64,000 nt of DNA, from NCBI RefSeq assembly GCF_000283155.1, contig NW_004454181.1, forward strand, positions 17,767,711 to 17,831,710. Direction: 5' to 3'. Position 1 is the first letter of the stretch, and each line of letters starts with the position of its first letter. Origin of the DNA: Ceratotherium simum simum. Its lineage: Eukaryota; Chordata; Mammalia; Perissodactyla; Rhinocerotidae. This document shows positions 10,605-19,861 of this stretch, piece by piece. A program made the position numbers and the translations under genes. The notes under the pieces are model-generated. The model made no database searches and had not been told where the DNA came from. It saw only the letters and a list, made by a program, of their open reading frames with translations.

Positions 10605-11016
10605 CACAGGTACTAGAACGAATTATTGGTTATAATTCTTCATCACCTCCTATATCCATAATCTTGGCCATCTAACTTTTTAGTTCTTCTCATAAAAGAT
10701 GACTTTGGTCTTGAGCATGTGGTTTGCTTTGGCCAATGGTACATAACAGACACAACACGAGCAAGGGTTTCAAATGGGCTTGCATGGTTGAGCTTATCCT
10801 CTTGCGCCTCTGCAACGATCATGAGAAGAACACGCTTCAGCTAACCTGCTGGTCCCGGGAGGAGGATGAGAGACACATGGAGCATAGTAGCCCCAGCTAA
10901 CCCAGAGACCTGCAACCTGAAGCAGGGCAAAGCATGCTCAAGAAATGAAGGCATATTTTATATGGCTCTGAGCTTTTGAGGTTGTTTGTTATGCAGCCGT
11001 AGTTGATTAATATAAC
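10605..11016 (+). mobile_element. MaLR-type (MLT1-like) LTR relic
   Basis: 'gtggtttgctttggccaatg' and the terminal 'ttgaggttgtttgttatgca' followed by 'gttgattaatataaca' fit the layout of an old mammalian ERVL-MaLR LTR of the MLT1 group. Only non-coding LTR sequence is present; no internal viral genes are seen. The 5' boundary is uncertain. Confidence 0.55.
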
Positions 11017-11024
11017 ATGCTAGG

Positions 11025-11340
11025 TTCTATTCTAGAAAATGTCTGGCTACACATACGGAAAAAAGTACTCTGTACCTTCAGTGACCTCACAGTAAGAGAG
11101 AACAGAAGTAAACAACTAGTTCTAATTCAAGACAAAATAAAATGAGGGTGCCAAAAGAAGTACCAATGATACGCTATGGGAACATAAAAGTAAAACTGGT
11201 GCTATCCTTAAGTTCTTAAGCAAGAAAGTAGAATTTTGGCTGGTTCTTAAAGGATTAAAAGGATTACATTAGAAGAAGAATCAAGAGGAAAGATATTCCA
11301 GGTTCTCTTTGTGGAACGGCATGCACAAAGAGAAGTGTAA
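11025..11340 (-). repeat. L2 LINE fragment, minus strand
   Basis: 'tctattctagaaaatgtctg' ... 'ctcacagtaagagagaacag' ... 'gatattccaggttctctttg' ... 'atgcacaaagagaagtgt' follow the antisense L2 3' region. Confidence 0.6.
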
Positions 11341-11512
11341 ATGTTTTCCCTCTCAGGGAATGGAGGTGTTCTATCGTTTATAGGTCTTCATATGCTCTGT
11401 TTGTAACTGAGAAAACTAGATTGCTACCCAAGATCACATAGCTAGTAGATGGCAGAACTGGGTTCTAGAACCTATATCTCCTGACCCTAGTTCTTGCCCC
11501 CTGTTCCATAGG
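11341..11512 (-). repeat. MIR SINE, minus strand
   Basis: 'actgagaaaactagattgct', 'caagatcacatagctagtag' and 'gcagaactgggttctagaac' are an antisense MIR core and tRNA-like end. Confidence 0.75.
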
Positions 11513-11621
11513 TGTTTACATAGCCTGGTATAGAGTATAGAAGCAAAAGATAGAAAATTAGCTTGCTGTTGTGCCTGGGAGTAACCACGGGGGCCCAGGC
11601 AAATAAGTGTGTACGTCACAC

Positions 11622-11660
11622 TGATAATCATCATCATCATCATCATCATCATCTTCATCA
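11622..11660. repeat. (ATC)n microsatellite
   Basis: About ten ATC/CAT units, one interrupted (cttcat). Its antisense reads as a run of methionine codons in a spurious 81-codon frame. Confidence 0.95.
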
Positions 11661-11694
11661 CAATAACAACAATAACCACGATAAGAAGAACAAA

Positions 11695-11950
11695 AACAGC
11701 AATAATTGATATTTATTACTCACCTACCATGTGCTGGTTACTGTTCTAAGTGCTTTTTATATGTTATCTTGTCTGTTCTTCATAATAATAACCCTATGCA
11801 GAAGGTACTATTATTAGCCCCATTAAACAAGATAAAATAACTAAGGAACAAAGATGTTATGCCACTTTCCTGTGGTCACACAGTAAGAGGGAGAGCTGGG
11901 ACATGAAACCAACCCTGCCTGTCCCAGGAGCCTGAGCTCTAACCACTGCG
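11695..11950 (-). repeat. MIR SINE, minus strand, nearly complete
   Basis: 'ccatgtgctggttactgttc', 'taagtgctttttatatgtta', 'ggtactattattagcccca', 'ggtcacacagtaagagggag' and 'gagctctaaccactgcgttc' run through a whole antisense MIR. Confidence 0.85.
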
Positions 11951-11954
11951 TTCA

Positions 11955-12125
11955 ACTTCAGCAAAAAATTGGAATTCCCTCTGGGGGCTTTTAAAAAATA
12001 CCAATGCCCAGGTCCTGCCAACACTAATGAAATTAGAACCTCTGCTGATGGAGTCCCAGGCACCAAACCCTTTTAAAAGCTCTCCACATGACTGTTGAGA
12101 ACAGCCAGTATTAAGAGCCACGGTT
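11955..12125 (+). mobile_element. MER5A-like hAT (Charlie) MITE
   Basis: 'ggaattccctctgggggctt', 'taccaatgcccaggtcctgc' and a degraded 'ttgagaacagccagta' end match the order of MER5A/MER5B, small non-autonomous hAT-Charlie elements. Confidence 0.65.
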
Positions 12126-12129
12126 AGAA

Positions 12130-13240
12130 CAAGGCCCAAGTCAGAGGCAGGTGGGTGAGCTGGATTCAGAGTACTCACAAAGAGGAAGAAAACAAAACAA
12201 AAAACTGGACAGACAGAACCCAAAGAAGGTAAAACTGGCTTGAGAGTTTGTTCATAAAATTGGGCAAACCTTGGAATTAACTTACTGATAAAGGCAATGT
12301 TCTAAATGGAGAAAGACTTCTCGAATAGCCCACTGAGGCATAACTGACCCATAAAATGAGCAATCTAAAGTACCAATAATACTAGATTGCATTTGGGCTC
12401 TTCAGAGTAACAGAGAAAAAGAAGAAATGACAGATTCCGCCATCTTTCCTGGTCTAATTCTAACTGAAATCTTGAAGTGGTTCAGGTTAGATTTTAGCAT
12501 CCTCTCTTGCTTTCCGAACTGTCTTGTAGTTCTTTTCTCAGGTGCCTAAGCCCTACAGGTTCCCCTTGTCTCTCCACCGCAGTGGACACATTCAGGTCCC
12601 TGAGGCAACTTCATCTATGACATATATACCCCTAAATGACATAGTTCTCCTGGGCAACCATTGCTGTCGTGTAAAACTCCTCACATGGGCTCGGAATCCT
12701 TCTCAGCTTTAGGTGACCCTGATGCTTAGGGGTACAAATCAGTCTGCCACCCATGGCCTGAGAGCCAGATAAGGTGACAATGAGGCAGCAGAACAGCCCC
12801 AGCACCAGCAGAGGTGGAGTAAGGGCAAGAAAGTGCAGCTGCTGGATGCACATGCTTCTCCTGCCTTCTCCATGTGTTTAATTGCTCCTTGGATCTTTGT
12901 CAATTACAAGGCATGTTCTTTTCACTTTCATTTGCCAAATCAGACCCCACATTTGCATGCTTTCTGTCCACTAAATTTTCGTGAAGACCTGACTGACTAT
13001 AGGTCCAGCAGCACATAACAGAAGAGAGTCCCTCACATGTGCTCTGCTCCATAGGAGTCCACGTCTAAGTGTCACTTTGATCCTCTTCAAACCCTGTGAG
13101 TGATACAAGGTAACTGGTATTTCCCGCGTTTTTCAGATGATAAAATTGAAGCTCAAAATGGAAAAGAGTGTTAGGATTTTAAAATATTAGTTGGAAAGGA
13201 AATTGTCTCAGCTCACGATGTAGTTTATATTAGGATTGGA
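12130..13240. other. No recognisable feature
   Basis: About 1.1 kb of single-copy-looking DNA. Frames of 61-94 codons on both strands carry no recognisable domain. Confidence 0.45.
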
Positions 13241-13244
13241 ATCA

Positions 13245-13359
13245 TGTATTCAGCCAACAAACATTTGCTGAACGCCTACCTTGTGCTCGGTATCAGGTGA
13301 GCACCTAGAAATAGATAAATAAATCGTGGTTGGTATCCTGAAGGGTCTATAATCTAGAA
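13245..13359 (-). repeat. L2 LINE, minus strand, first part (split by MER3-like element)
   Basis: 'ttcagccaacaaacatttgc', 'tgaacgcctaccttgtgctc' and 'ggtatcaggtgagcacctag' are the reverse complement of the L2 3' terminus; the alignment continues after the hAT element ending at 13584. Confidence 0.8.
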
Positions 13360-13584
13360 CAGAGATCGACAAACTACAGACTGTAGGCCAAATTTTGCCC
13401 AATGCCTGTTTTGCTAAATCACATTTCATTGAAACACACCCGTGCCCACTTGTTTGCATATCATCTATGGCTACTTTTGTGCTACAGCAGTGGAGTTGAG
13501 TAGTTGTTACCAGAAACCATGTGGCCCGCAAAGCTGAAAATATTTACTATCTGAGTCTTTACAGAAAAAGTTTGCTGACCCCTG
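13360..13584. mobile_element. MER3-like hAT (Charlie) MITE inserted in L2
   Basis: Terminal inverted repeats are visible: 'cagagatcgacaaact' at the left and 'agtttgctgacccctg' at the right. Inside are 'aaattttgcccaatgcctg', 'tgaaacacacccgtgcccac' and 'atgtggcccgcaaagctgaa', the body of a small non-autonomous hAT element (MER3 by my recollection). The flanking octamers ATCTAGAA and ATCATAGG agree only partly, so the 8-bp duplication has decayed. Confidence 0.75.
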
Positions 13585-13870
13585 ATCATAGGAGGCATAA
13601 GTGAAATCAAGTGTTGCAAGTGTCATTATAGAGTTCTGTGTGGGGTAAACAGTGTGGGCTCAAGTGAAGCAGGTGGTGGCTTCACAGAACAGATGATGTC
13701 TTGAGAGATATCCAAGCAGAGAGGCGGGATACAGGGATGCAGGCAGAGGTAACAGTGTGAGCAAAATAATGGAGATAAGAAGCAGCAAGCCCCATGGGAG
13801 AACCGTCAGTAGCTCAGCACAGCTGGCATTTATTTGGGGGAGGGGCAGAGGAGGAAGAGTCAGCAAGGAG
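13585..13870 (-). repeat. L2 LINE, minus strand, second part
   Basis: 'aggaggcataagtgaaatca', 'gatatccaagcagagaggcg', 'caggcagaggtaacagtgtg' and 'agcaaaataatggagataag' continue the antisense L2. Confidence 0.65.
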
Positions 13871-14119
13871 TAGTGGACCACGTTACGAGAACTTCATACG
13901 CAAACCTAAAGCCACAGATTTGGGGATTTTTACATAACAGATACAGGCTATACTAAAAATCTCATATTTCTCTTCCAGGCTGAGAAACCCCCCAGGAGAT
14001 TTAGGGTTCAGTAACCATGATGCCATTAGAGCATAAGATGAGGTATAGTTTCAACTGAATAGATTGAATCTCTGTTAAATGGCTTTCAAGCAATTTGCTC
14101 CTCTTGTGATAGTTCATGG

Positions 14120-14285
14120 CAACTAGGATAACAGTTAAGAAGGAGAGTTAACAGTGTACCATGGAAACAGATGATCAGGAGACCTGGTTTAATCTGAGGG
14201 AAGTGAGAGGGTTGTCCCAAGGGAGTGACACTGAAGGCAAGATCTGAGAGCTGAGTACACATTAGCCAGGAAAAGAGTCAAAGAA
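14120..14285 (-). repeat. L2 LINE fragment, minus strand
   Basis: 'gagtgacactgaaggcaaga', 'tctgagagctgagtacacat' and 'tagccaggaaaagagt' follow the antisense L2 segment after the fragment above. Confidence 0.55.
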
Positions 14286-14329
14286 TCACGTGAGAACTTT
14301 GTCTTAACATTTCAAAATCTGCAAAATTG

Positions 14330-14520
14330 AGTCATTCCAAATTGGTACTCCTCTTCCTGGAAGGGTTACAAAATCGTTGAGTCGACCTGTAAAGTTGAGA
14401 TAATAATGGTACCCACATCATAGGATTGCTCTAAGGGCAAAAGAAAGTAATGCATGGAATGTGCTTAACATAATGTCTAGCACACGGTAAGCACGCAAGA
14501 AATGCTCCCTATCAATCTTA
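14330..14520 (+). repeat. MIR SINE
   Basis: 'gagataataatggtacccac', 'atcataggattgctctaagg', 'atgtgcttaacataatgtc' and 'tagcacacggtaagcacgca' form the MIR core and 3' end in sense direction. Confidence 0.85.
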
Positions 14521-14524
14521 GTAT

Positions 14525-15025
14525 CTGTTTTTTTCCTTCTTGTTCTCTAAGAACGATGAGCCTGTCTTGTTTGTCTTATACCCTCCCCAGGGTCTAGACA
14601 AAAGAATTTTGGTCTATAAATTGTTATGGAGTATCAATTCATATAGTATTTTTGGTGAGTCAGTGAATCTCAGAGTCGGAAACAATGGAGCTCCACCTCT
14701 CACTAAATTGTGGGAATCCCTGTTCTGAATCCCTAACAGATGGTCTTCCAATACCTGCTTGGATGAGGCCAGTGACCACTTGCTCCCCGACTGGGAAGCT
14801 CTGATTGCAGGAAAGTTCTTCTTCATATGGAGCCAAAATTAACTTTCCTGAAACAGCCACTCCTTGACCTTACTTCTGTCCTCTGGATCACATAGCACAT
14901 GGCTTCTGCCCCTTCCACATGACAACACTTCAAATCCCCTGACAGTGGCTTTCCCACACAGAGCCAAGACCACAGGATGGGATCACTCCAATGCATGTAT
15001 TGTCTTCTCTCTCTCTTTCAGTGAC
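14525..15025. other. No recognisable feature
   Basis: No repeat call; a 133-codon frame that begins at 14864 runs into the L2 fragment and is not supported. Confidence 0.4.
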
Positions 15026-15029
15026 TTTC

Positions 15030-15145
15030 AAAGACAGAGGTCCCTGGCCACAAATCTCACATCTTACTCATCTCTATGTCCAAGCACCCAGCACAGTGTC
15101 TCTCACATAGTAGGCACTCAGCAAATATTTGTGATAAATAAAGGA
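15030..15145 (+). repeat. L2 LINE 3' end
   Basis: 'ccaagcacccagcacagtgt', 'ctcacatagtaggcactcag' and 'caaatatttgtgataaa' are the sense L2 3' terminus. Confidence 0.8.
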
Positions 15146-15211
15146 AAGAATGCCAGTTTCAAAGTACATTACTCTTTAAAAGGCAAAATAAAACTGAATA
15201 ATCGTTCAGCC

Positions 15212-15410
15212 CATTTTATTCCAAACTCTAGTGTGCATCAGAGAACATCATGGGGAACTCAGTAAAGGTGCAGATTCCTGGACTCTGTACCTTTAGAGAC
15301 TCTGATTCCATCAATCTGGAGTTTTCCTTGGCATTTGCATTTTTATCAAGCACCTTGGGTATATCTGAATCAGGTGGTCTGCTAACCACACTTGGAGAAA
15401 CACTGCTTTA
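15212..15410 (+). mobile_element. MER5A hAT (Charlie) MITE, nearly complete
   Basis: 'tagtgtgcatcagagaacat', 'aggtgcagattcctggactc', 'gcatttttatcaagcacct' and 'ccacacttggagaaacactg' follow MER5A from end to end (full length about 190 bases). Confidence 0.85.
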
Positions 15411-15880
15411 AGCACTCCAGATGGCAAACCAAACAACTTTTATTAAATTTGATATTTGGAAGTAGTAAACAAATTTCAGATATTTCTACCTAGAACAATT
15501 TTTCATTTGCTCTCTTATTATTTTTCTCTCCTTAAAGCATGTTTTTTTCTGGGTTATCCAGCCATAGCTTCCCTCCCATGCTGAGAGGTAAGTATGCTCC
15601 ATCTATTACATTCTTTTCAGACCTCCTAAGGAGATAATTAGGCATTGCAATTGATTGCAATTTATTAATCAGAGCAGGATGTTATAGAGTTTGAGGGGGA
15701 AAGCACAGTGCTGAAATCTAGTATAAATGCAAGGCAAGTGCACAGAGTGACAGGAGAATAAGGCAAAAATAACCACAAATCACAGGATGTTTTAAGCTGA
15801 TTTCCTACTTTACACTGTGGTGTCCTGATCTATAAAAAGGGAATATTAAAACCTGGCTGGTCTACCTCCACAGCCAGATG
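15411..15880. other. No recognisable feature
   Basis: AT-rich, single-copy-looking DNA. Confidence 0.45.
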
Positions 15881-15884
15881 TGAG

Positions 15885-16370
15885 GTTTATTCCATAAATA
15901 TTTATTGAGTGCCTACAGTGCAGCAGGTACTGTCATTGGTGCTAAGGATACATCAGAGAACAAGACCAAATCCTTGCCTCATAGACAGATAAAAAGTATG
16001 TAAATACATACATTTATATTATACTACACAGCAAGTAAGTAGAACTGAATAATGGGATAGAGAGTAAGGGAGGGAAGTGTGCAGGTGACTTATATAGGAC
16101 TTCCTGTATAAGTCCTTCCCCGACCTTCCTATATAAGGTCGCGGAAGGACTCTCCAAGGAGGCGATATTTAAGCAGAAGTCTAAGTGATGTGAAAGAGCA
16201 TGCCACGTGAAGACCTGTGGGAGAAGACTTCAGGAACAGAGGATGGCAATGCAAAAGGCCTAGGTGGGCATCAGAGGGTGAGGAGTGGACTCCACACATT
16301 GGAGGAACAGCAGGAAGACATGAATGACTGGAGCAGAGTGAGTGAGTGAGGAGAGTGATGGATGCAAATA
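15885..16370 (-). repeat. L2 LINE fragment, minus strand, about 0.5 kb
   Basis: 'ataaatatttattgagtgcc', 'tacagtgcagcaggtactgt', 'gaacaagaccaaatccttgc' and, further on, 'gcatgccacgtgaagacctg' and 'ggaggaacagcaggaagaca' run along the antisense L2 3' region. A local palindromic cluster at 16088-16139 does not fit the consensus and is reported separately. Confidence 0.8.
16088..16139. repeat. Inverted-repeat cluster with CArG-like cores
   Basis: CTTATATAGGA at 16089-16099 and its exact reverse complement TCCTATATAAG at 16127-16137 bracket a second hairpin, GGACTT (16097-16102) with AAGTCC (16110-16115). CTTATATAGG is one base away from an SRF CArG box (CC, six A/T, GG). The position inside an L2 relic suggests a local duplication-inversion; any regulatory use is only inference. 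Confidence 0.6.
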
Positions 16371-16419
16371 AGATCACACAGATGGGAGCACAGTGAAATG
16401 TAGTCTATAATGGATTAGT

Positions 16420-16545
16420 ATTATTCTCACAGGACAAGGACCTAAGCAACCATCTAGTCTAGTCCATTCATTCAATAGGTGGGAAAACAGAAACCCAGAG
16501 AGGTTAACAGATCTCTTGCAAGTAGCAGACAGGTGCCCAGGTCTT
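16420..16545 (-). repeat. MIR-family fragment, minus strand
   Basis: 'gtgggaaaacagaaacccag' followed by 'agaggttaacagatctcttg' is an antisense MIR-type core. Confidence 0.55.
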
Positions 16546-16549
16546 ATTT

Positions 16550-17615
16550 CCCTTTTTGCTAACTCATCCTCTGAGTTTCCTTATTTTTCTCCCCTTTTTT
16601 CCTCCTTTTTTCTGTCCTTTCCTCCTCTCTCCATCCTGCTGCCTGTCTCTTCCTCCTCATGACATCAGTCTTTTCTAATTCCATGGCTTGTGATCAGTGT
16701 CAGGTCAAGGCAACAAGATTTATCCCTATGTGAAAACAGTTCTGACCAGCAGACCTATGCTACTCAACAACATCAAATCATTTCAAATCCTGACATCTCA
16801 GAACCTCAAAATATCACTCCTCTAGTTCTCTCTCCACTCTTTTTAAAAGCTACTTGTTATTTTGGCTAAAAATTCCCTTTTTCCTAGTGTCTGATATACA
16901 AGCCACCTCCATGATTATAGAGGATGTATGTCTGCACCCCGATGCAAGATATTTGGTTCAGAAGGTGCAAAGCAAGACCTAAGTGTAGCAAAATCCAAAC
17001 AGAGCATTTAATACAGTGGGACAGGCATTAAGTACAAGTCACTGCACTGCCATTAGGTACAGGGCGGGGGTAAAGACTTTAGCCAAACTACAGGAAATAG
17101 CTACCTCTTTTAAAGAGGTCCACTTGTTCATGTCTAGCCCATTTCTGGAATTAGATATATCAACACAGAATCTTCTGAGAGATGCTAAGTGGTGCTCTGA
17201 GTGTTGATATCAGTGACCCAAACAGATGTCCTATTTCTAAACTGTGAGTATAGAAGCAATGCAGTGCGAGTTTGTCATGTCCTCTCCTCAGCACACATCC
17301 CCAAGCGAGTCCTAATACAAATCCCTGACCGTTATATTTCAATTTCATATTTCTAACCACATAACTAGAGCATGCAGAGCTGGCATCTGTGGAAATTTAT
17401 TTTTCTTTCTCTGTAGAAAGAGTCCTTTGCTGTCACAACAAAGCACACTCTTTTTCTTAGAAAGAAAGTAAAAGGAATTACTGGGAGCACTTTTATCCTG
17501 CCAAACAGCCAACATCAGTCTTCCACACAGCTTTTCAACTCCTCCAACTCTGTCTGCCACTGCTAAAAAATATTAGCTACATACACATAACTGAGTCTCT
17601 AAAAAGTAACAGTCT
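16550..17615. other. No recognisable feature apart from a CT-rich stretch
   Basis: 16560-16660 is rich in C and T. The rest looks single-copy, without plausible exons. Confidence 0.45.
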
Positions 17616-17617
17616 AA

Positions 17618-17740
17618 ATTTACTCCCACAGCTAATCTCCCTGAGACTCAGTTTGCTTATCTATAAAATGAGGGAGTTGAATAAATGATGTTGAGATCTG
17701 TGGCACTTCTATCATCCTATTCCTTCTAGGTCCTCAATTC
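17618..17740 (+). repeat. MIR SINE fragment
   Basis: 'gagactcagtttgcttatct' then 'ataaaatgagggagttgaat' is the sense MIR core. Confidence 0.7.
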
Positions 17741-19621
17741 CTCACCTTAGGAATGATGCTACCTGGGAAATAGAATAAGTCTAAGACTTCTCCCTCCTCT
17801 CTCTCCTTACCAATGATCAAAGAAAGAAATACTCTGTATCTTTTAATCTTGATATTATTAAAATTATATATTTTTCATAAAATTTCAGAGGGAGTAAGAA
17901 AGAAATCAAAATTTGTTTGTGGGTTGCTATAGAATGCTGCACAGTACCTCATTATGGTTTTGGGATTCAGCATTAGAGTTTGGTTACGTTTATAAATAGT
18001 GTGTAAACGCATAAGAGAATTTGCTTTACAAAATGTATATGCTTAGACAAGGAGACACAAAATATCAGAGAAGACGTTTGGCCAATCGTCACCCCAAAAA
18101 CCAATGATCAAACTGAACAGAATTGTTAAAAACAATCATTGTAGGACTCTGGAAATTGATCAAAGGCATACAATAAATGGAGAAGTGTTTATGCAAGAAA
18201 AACCACTAAGCATCTGCAAGGACAGTGAGAGTCTGTGACTTTTTAGGCTGCTCCCATCCCTTCTTTCAGCTCCATGGCATGGTAGCTCTACCACAGCTGG
18301 GCAGAAGTGAGAACAGACAGCTCTACTACTGTGGAGGGCTACTTGATTTGGAGCAGAATGGAGAGAAGCCGTCTGCTCAAGGGTTTTGTCAGAAATAATA
18401 GCAATCTCAGTGCCAATCTAGGAGGGCAAACATCACATCTGTCAGAGGCTGTGATACTGACTGGGCCAAACAACAGATTAGCCAGAAATGTAGTAAGGAA
18501 ACACAAGGAACAAGGCGGGCATGACATGTTTTGATAATAACCCAGATGTTTCTGATGGTCTGGAAGGCTGTGTGCCTGCTTAGGAAAGAAAGAGGAGGCC
18601 ATAGCTATCTGCTCATCCCCAACTTAACATGAAACCTTGCGCAAGCAGAAAATAAAAACTGGGGCATCTGCTTGAGCTCTGAAGGCATTCTGCAATCTAC
18701 ACACAGAGCCATTAGCAAAAAGTGAAAGTCTCAGGTGTTTAAACACAACTTTGGCTAGCCACTAGGCTATACTGACCAGGGAGAAATCCAAGAAAGCTTG
18801 TCTTAGAAGTTAAGAAAAGAATTAAGAAAAGTAACCTGAGTAGAGACATCAGTGGTCAACACAATGCAGGGTAGACAGTTTGACAGAGTTAGTCCAGCCA
18901 AGTCACTAAACAAACAACTAAAGCAACAACAACATCCCCTGGGAGTGGGGAAATCAGAATCCAGAATGCTACAATATATTGTCTAAAATGCCCAGTTTTC
19001 AATGAACAATGCAACATAATAGGAAAATATGGCCAATACACACACAAAAAAACCGTAAATAGAAACTATCTCTGAGGGATCCAGATGTTTACTTTAGCAA
19101 AGACTTCAAACCAGCTGTTATAACAAATGCATTCAAAGGAATAAGGAAATTACGTTTAAAGAATTAAAGGAAAATATGACAACAAGGAATCTCCAAATAG
19201 AGATTATCAGTAAAGAGACAGGAAATATAAAAAAGAACAAAATTGAAATTCTGAGTTAAATGTTCAATAACTGAAATAGAAAAAACAAATAAATTGGAGG
19301 GGCTCAATAGAAGATTTGAGCTGGCAGAAGAATCAAACAATCAGCAAACTTGAGAATAGATCAATAGAAACTATACAATCTGAAAACAAGGGAAAAATGA
19401 AGAAAATGAACAGGGCCTCTGAGACCTATGGAACAACATCAAAAGTACCAACATATGCATAATGGGACTCTCAAAAGAGAGGAAAGAGGGAGAGAAAGGA
19501 ACAGAAAAATATTTAAAGAAATAGCGGCTGCAGCTTCCAAAATTTATGGAAAAACATTAATCTACACATCCGAGAAGTACAGCAAACTCCAAATATGATA
19601 AAACCAAAATGATCACCACCT

Positions 19622-19861
19622 AGTGCCGGCCCCATGGTGTGGCGGTTAAGTGCACGTGCTCCGCTGCTGGCAGCCCTGGTTCGGATCCCGGGCACGCACT
19701 GATGCACCGCTTGTCAAGCCATGCTGTGGTGGCATCCCATATAAAGTGGAGGAAGATGGACACAGATGTTAGCCCAGGGCCAGTCTTCCTCAGCAAAAAG
19801 AGGAGGATTGGCATGGACGTTAGCTCAGGGCTGATCTTCCTCACAAAAAAAAAAAAAAAAT
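19622..19861 (+). mobile_element. ERE SINE inside L1 ORF1 region
   Basis: A sense ERE: 'gtgccggccccatggtgtgg' head, intact B box GGTTCGGATCC (19678-19688), 3' body and an A16-18 tail. The target duplication TCACCACCT lies at 19613-19621 and 19862-19870. The 3' body contains two similar units of about 53 bases (from about 19748 and 19801, each with a 'gttagc.cagggc' and 'tcttcctca' core), a tandem duplication that I associate with some ERE subfamilies. A 161-codon frame across SINE and L1 is chance. Confidence 0.93.

Noticed and set aside
11434..11679. Minus-strand frame with a run of methionines
   Set aside because: The methionine run is the antisense of the ATC microsatellite.
14864..15265. 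133-codon plus-strand frame
   Set aside because: Its second half runs through L2 and MER5A sequence; chance frame.
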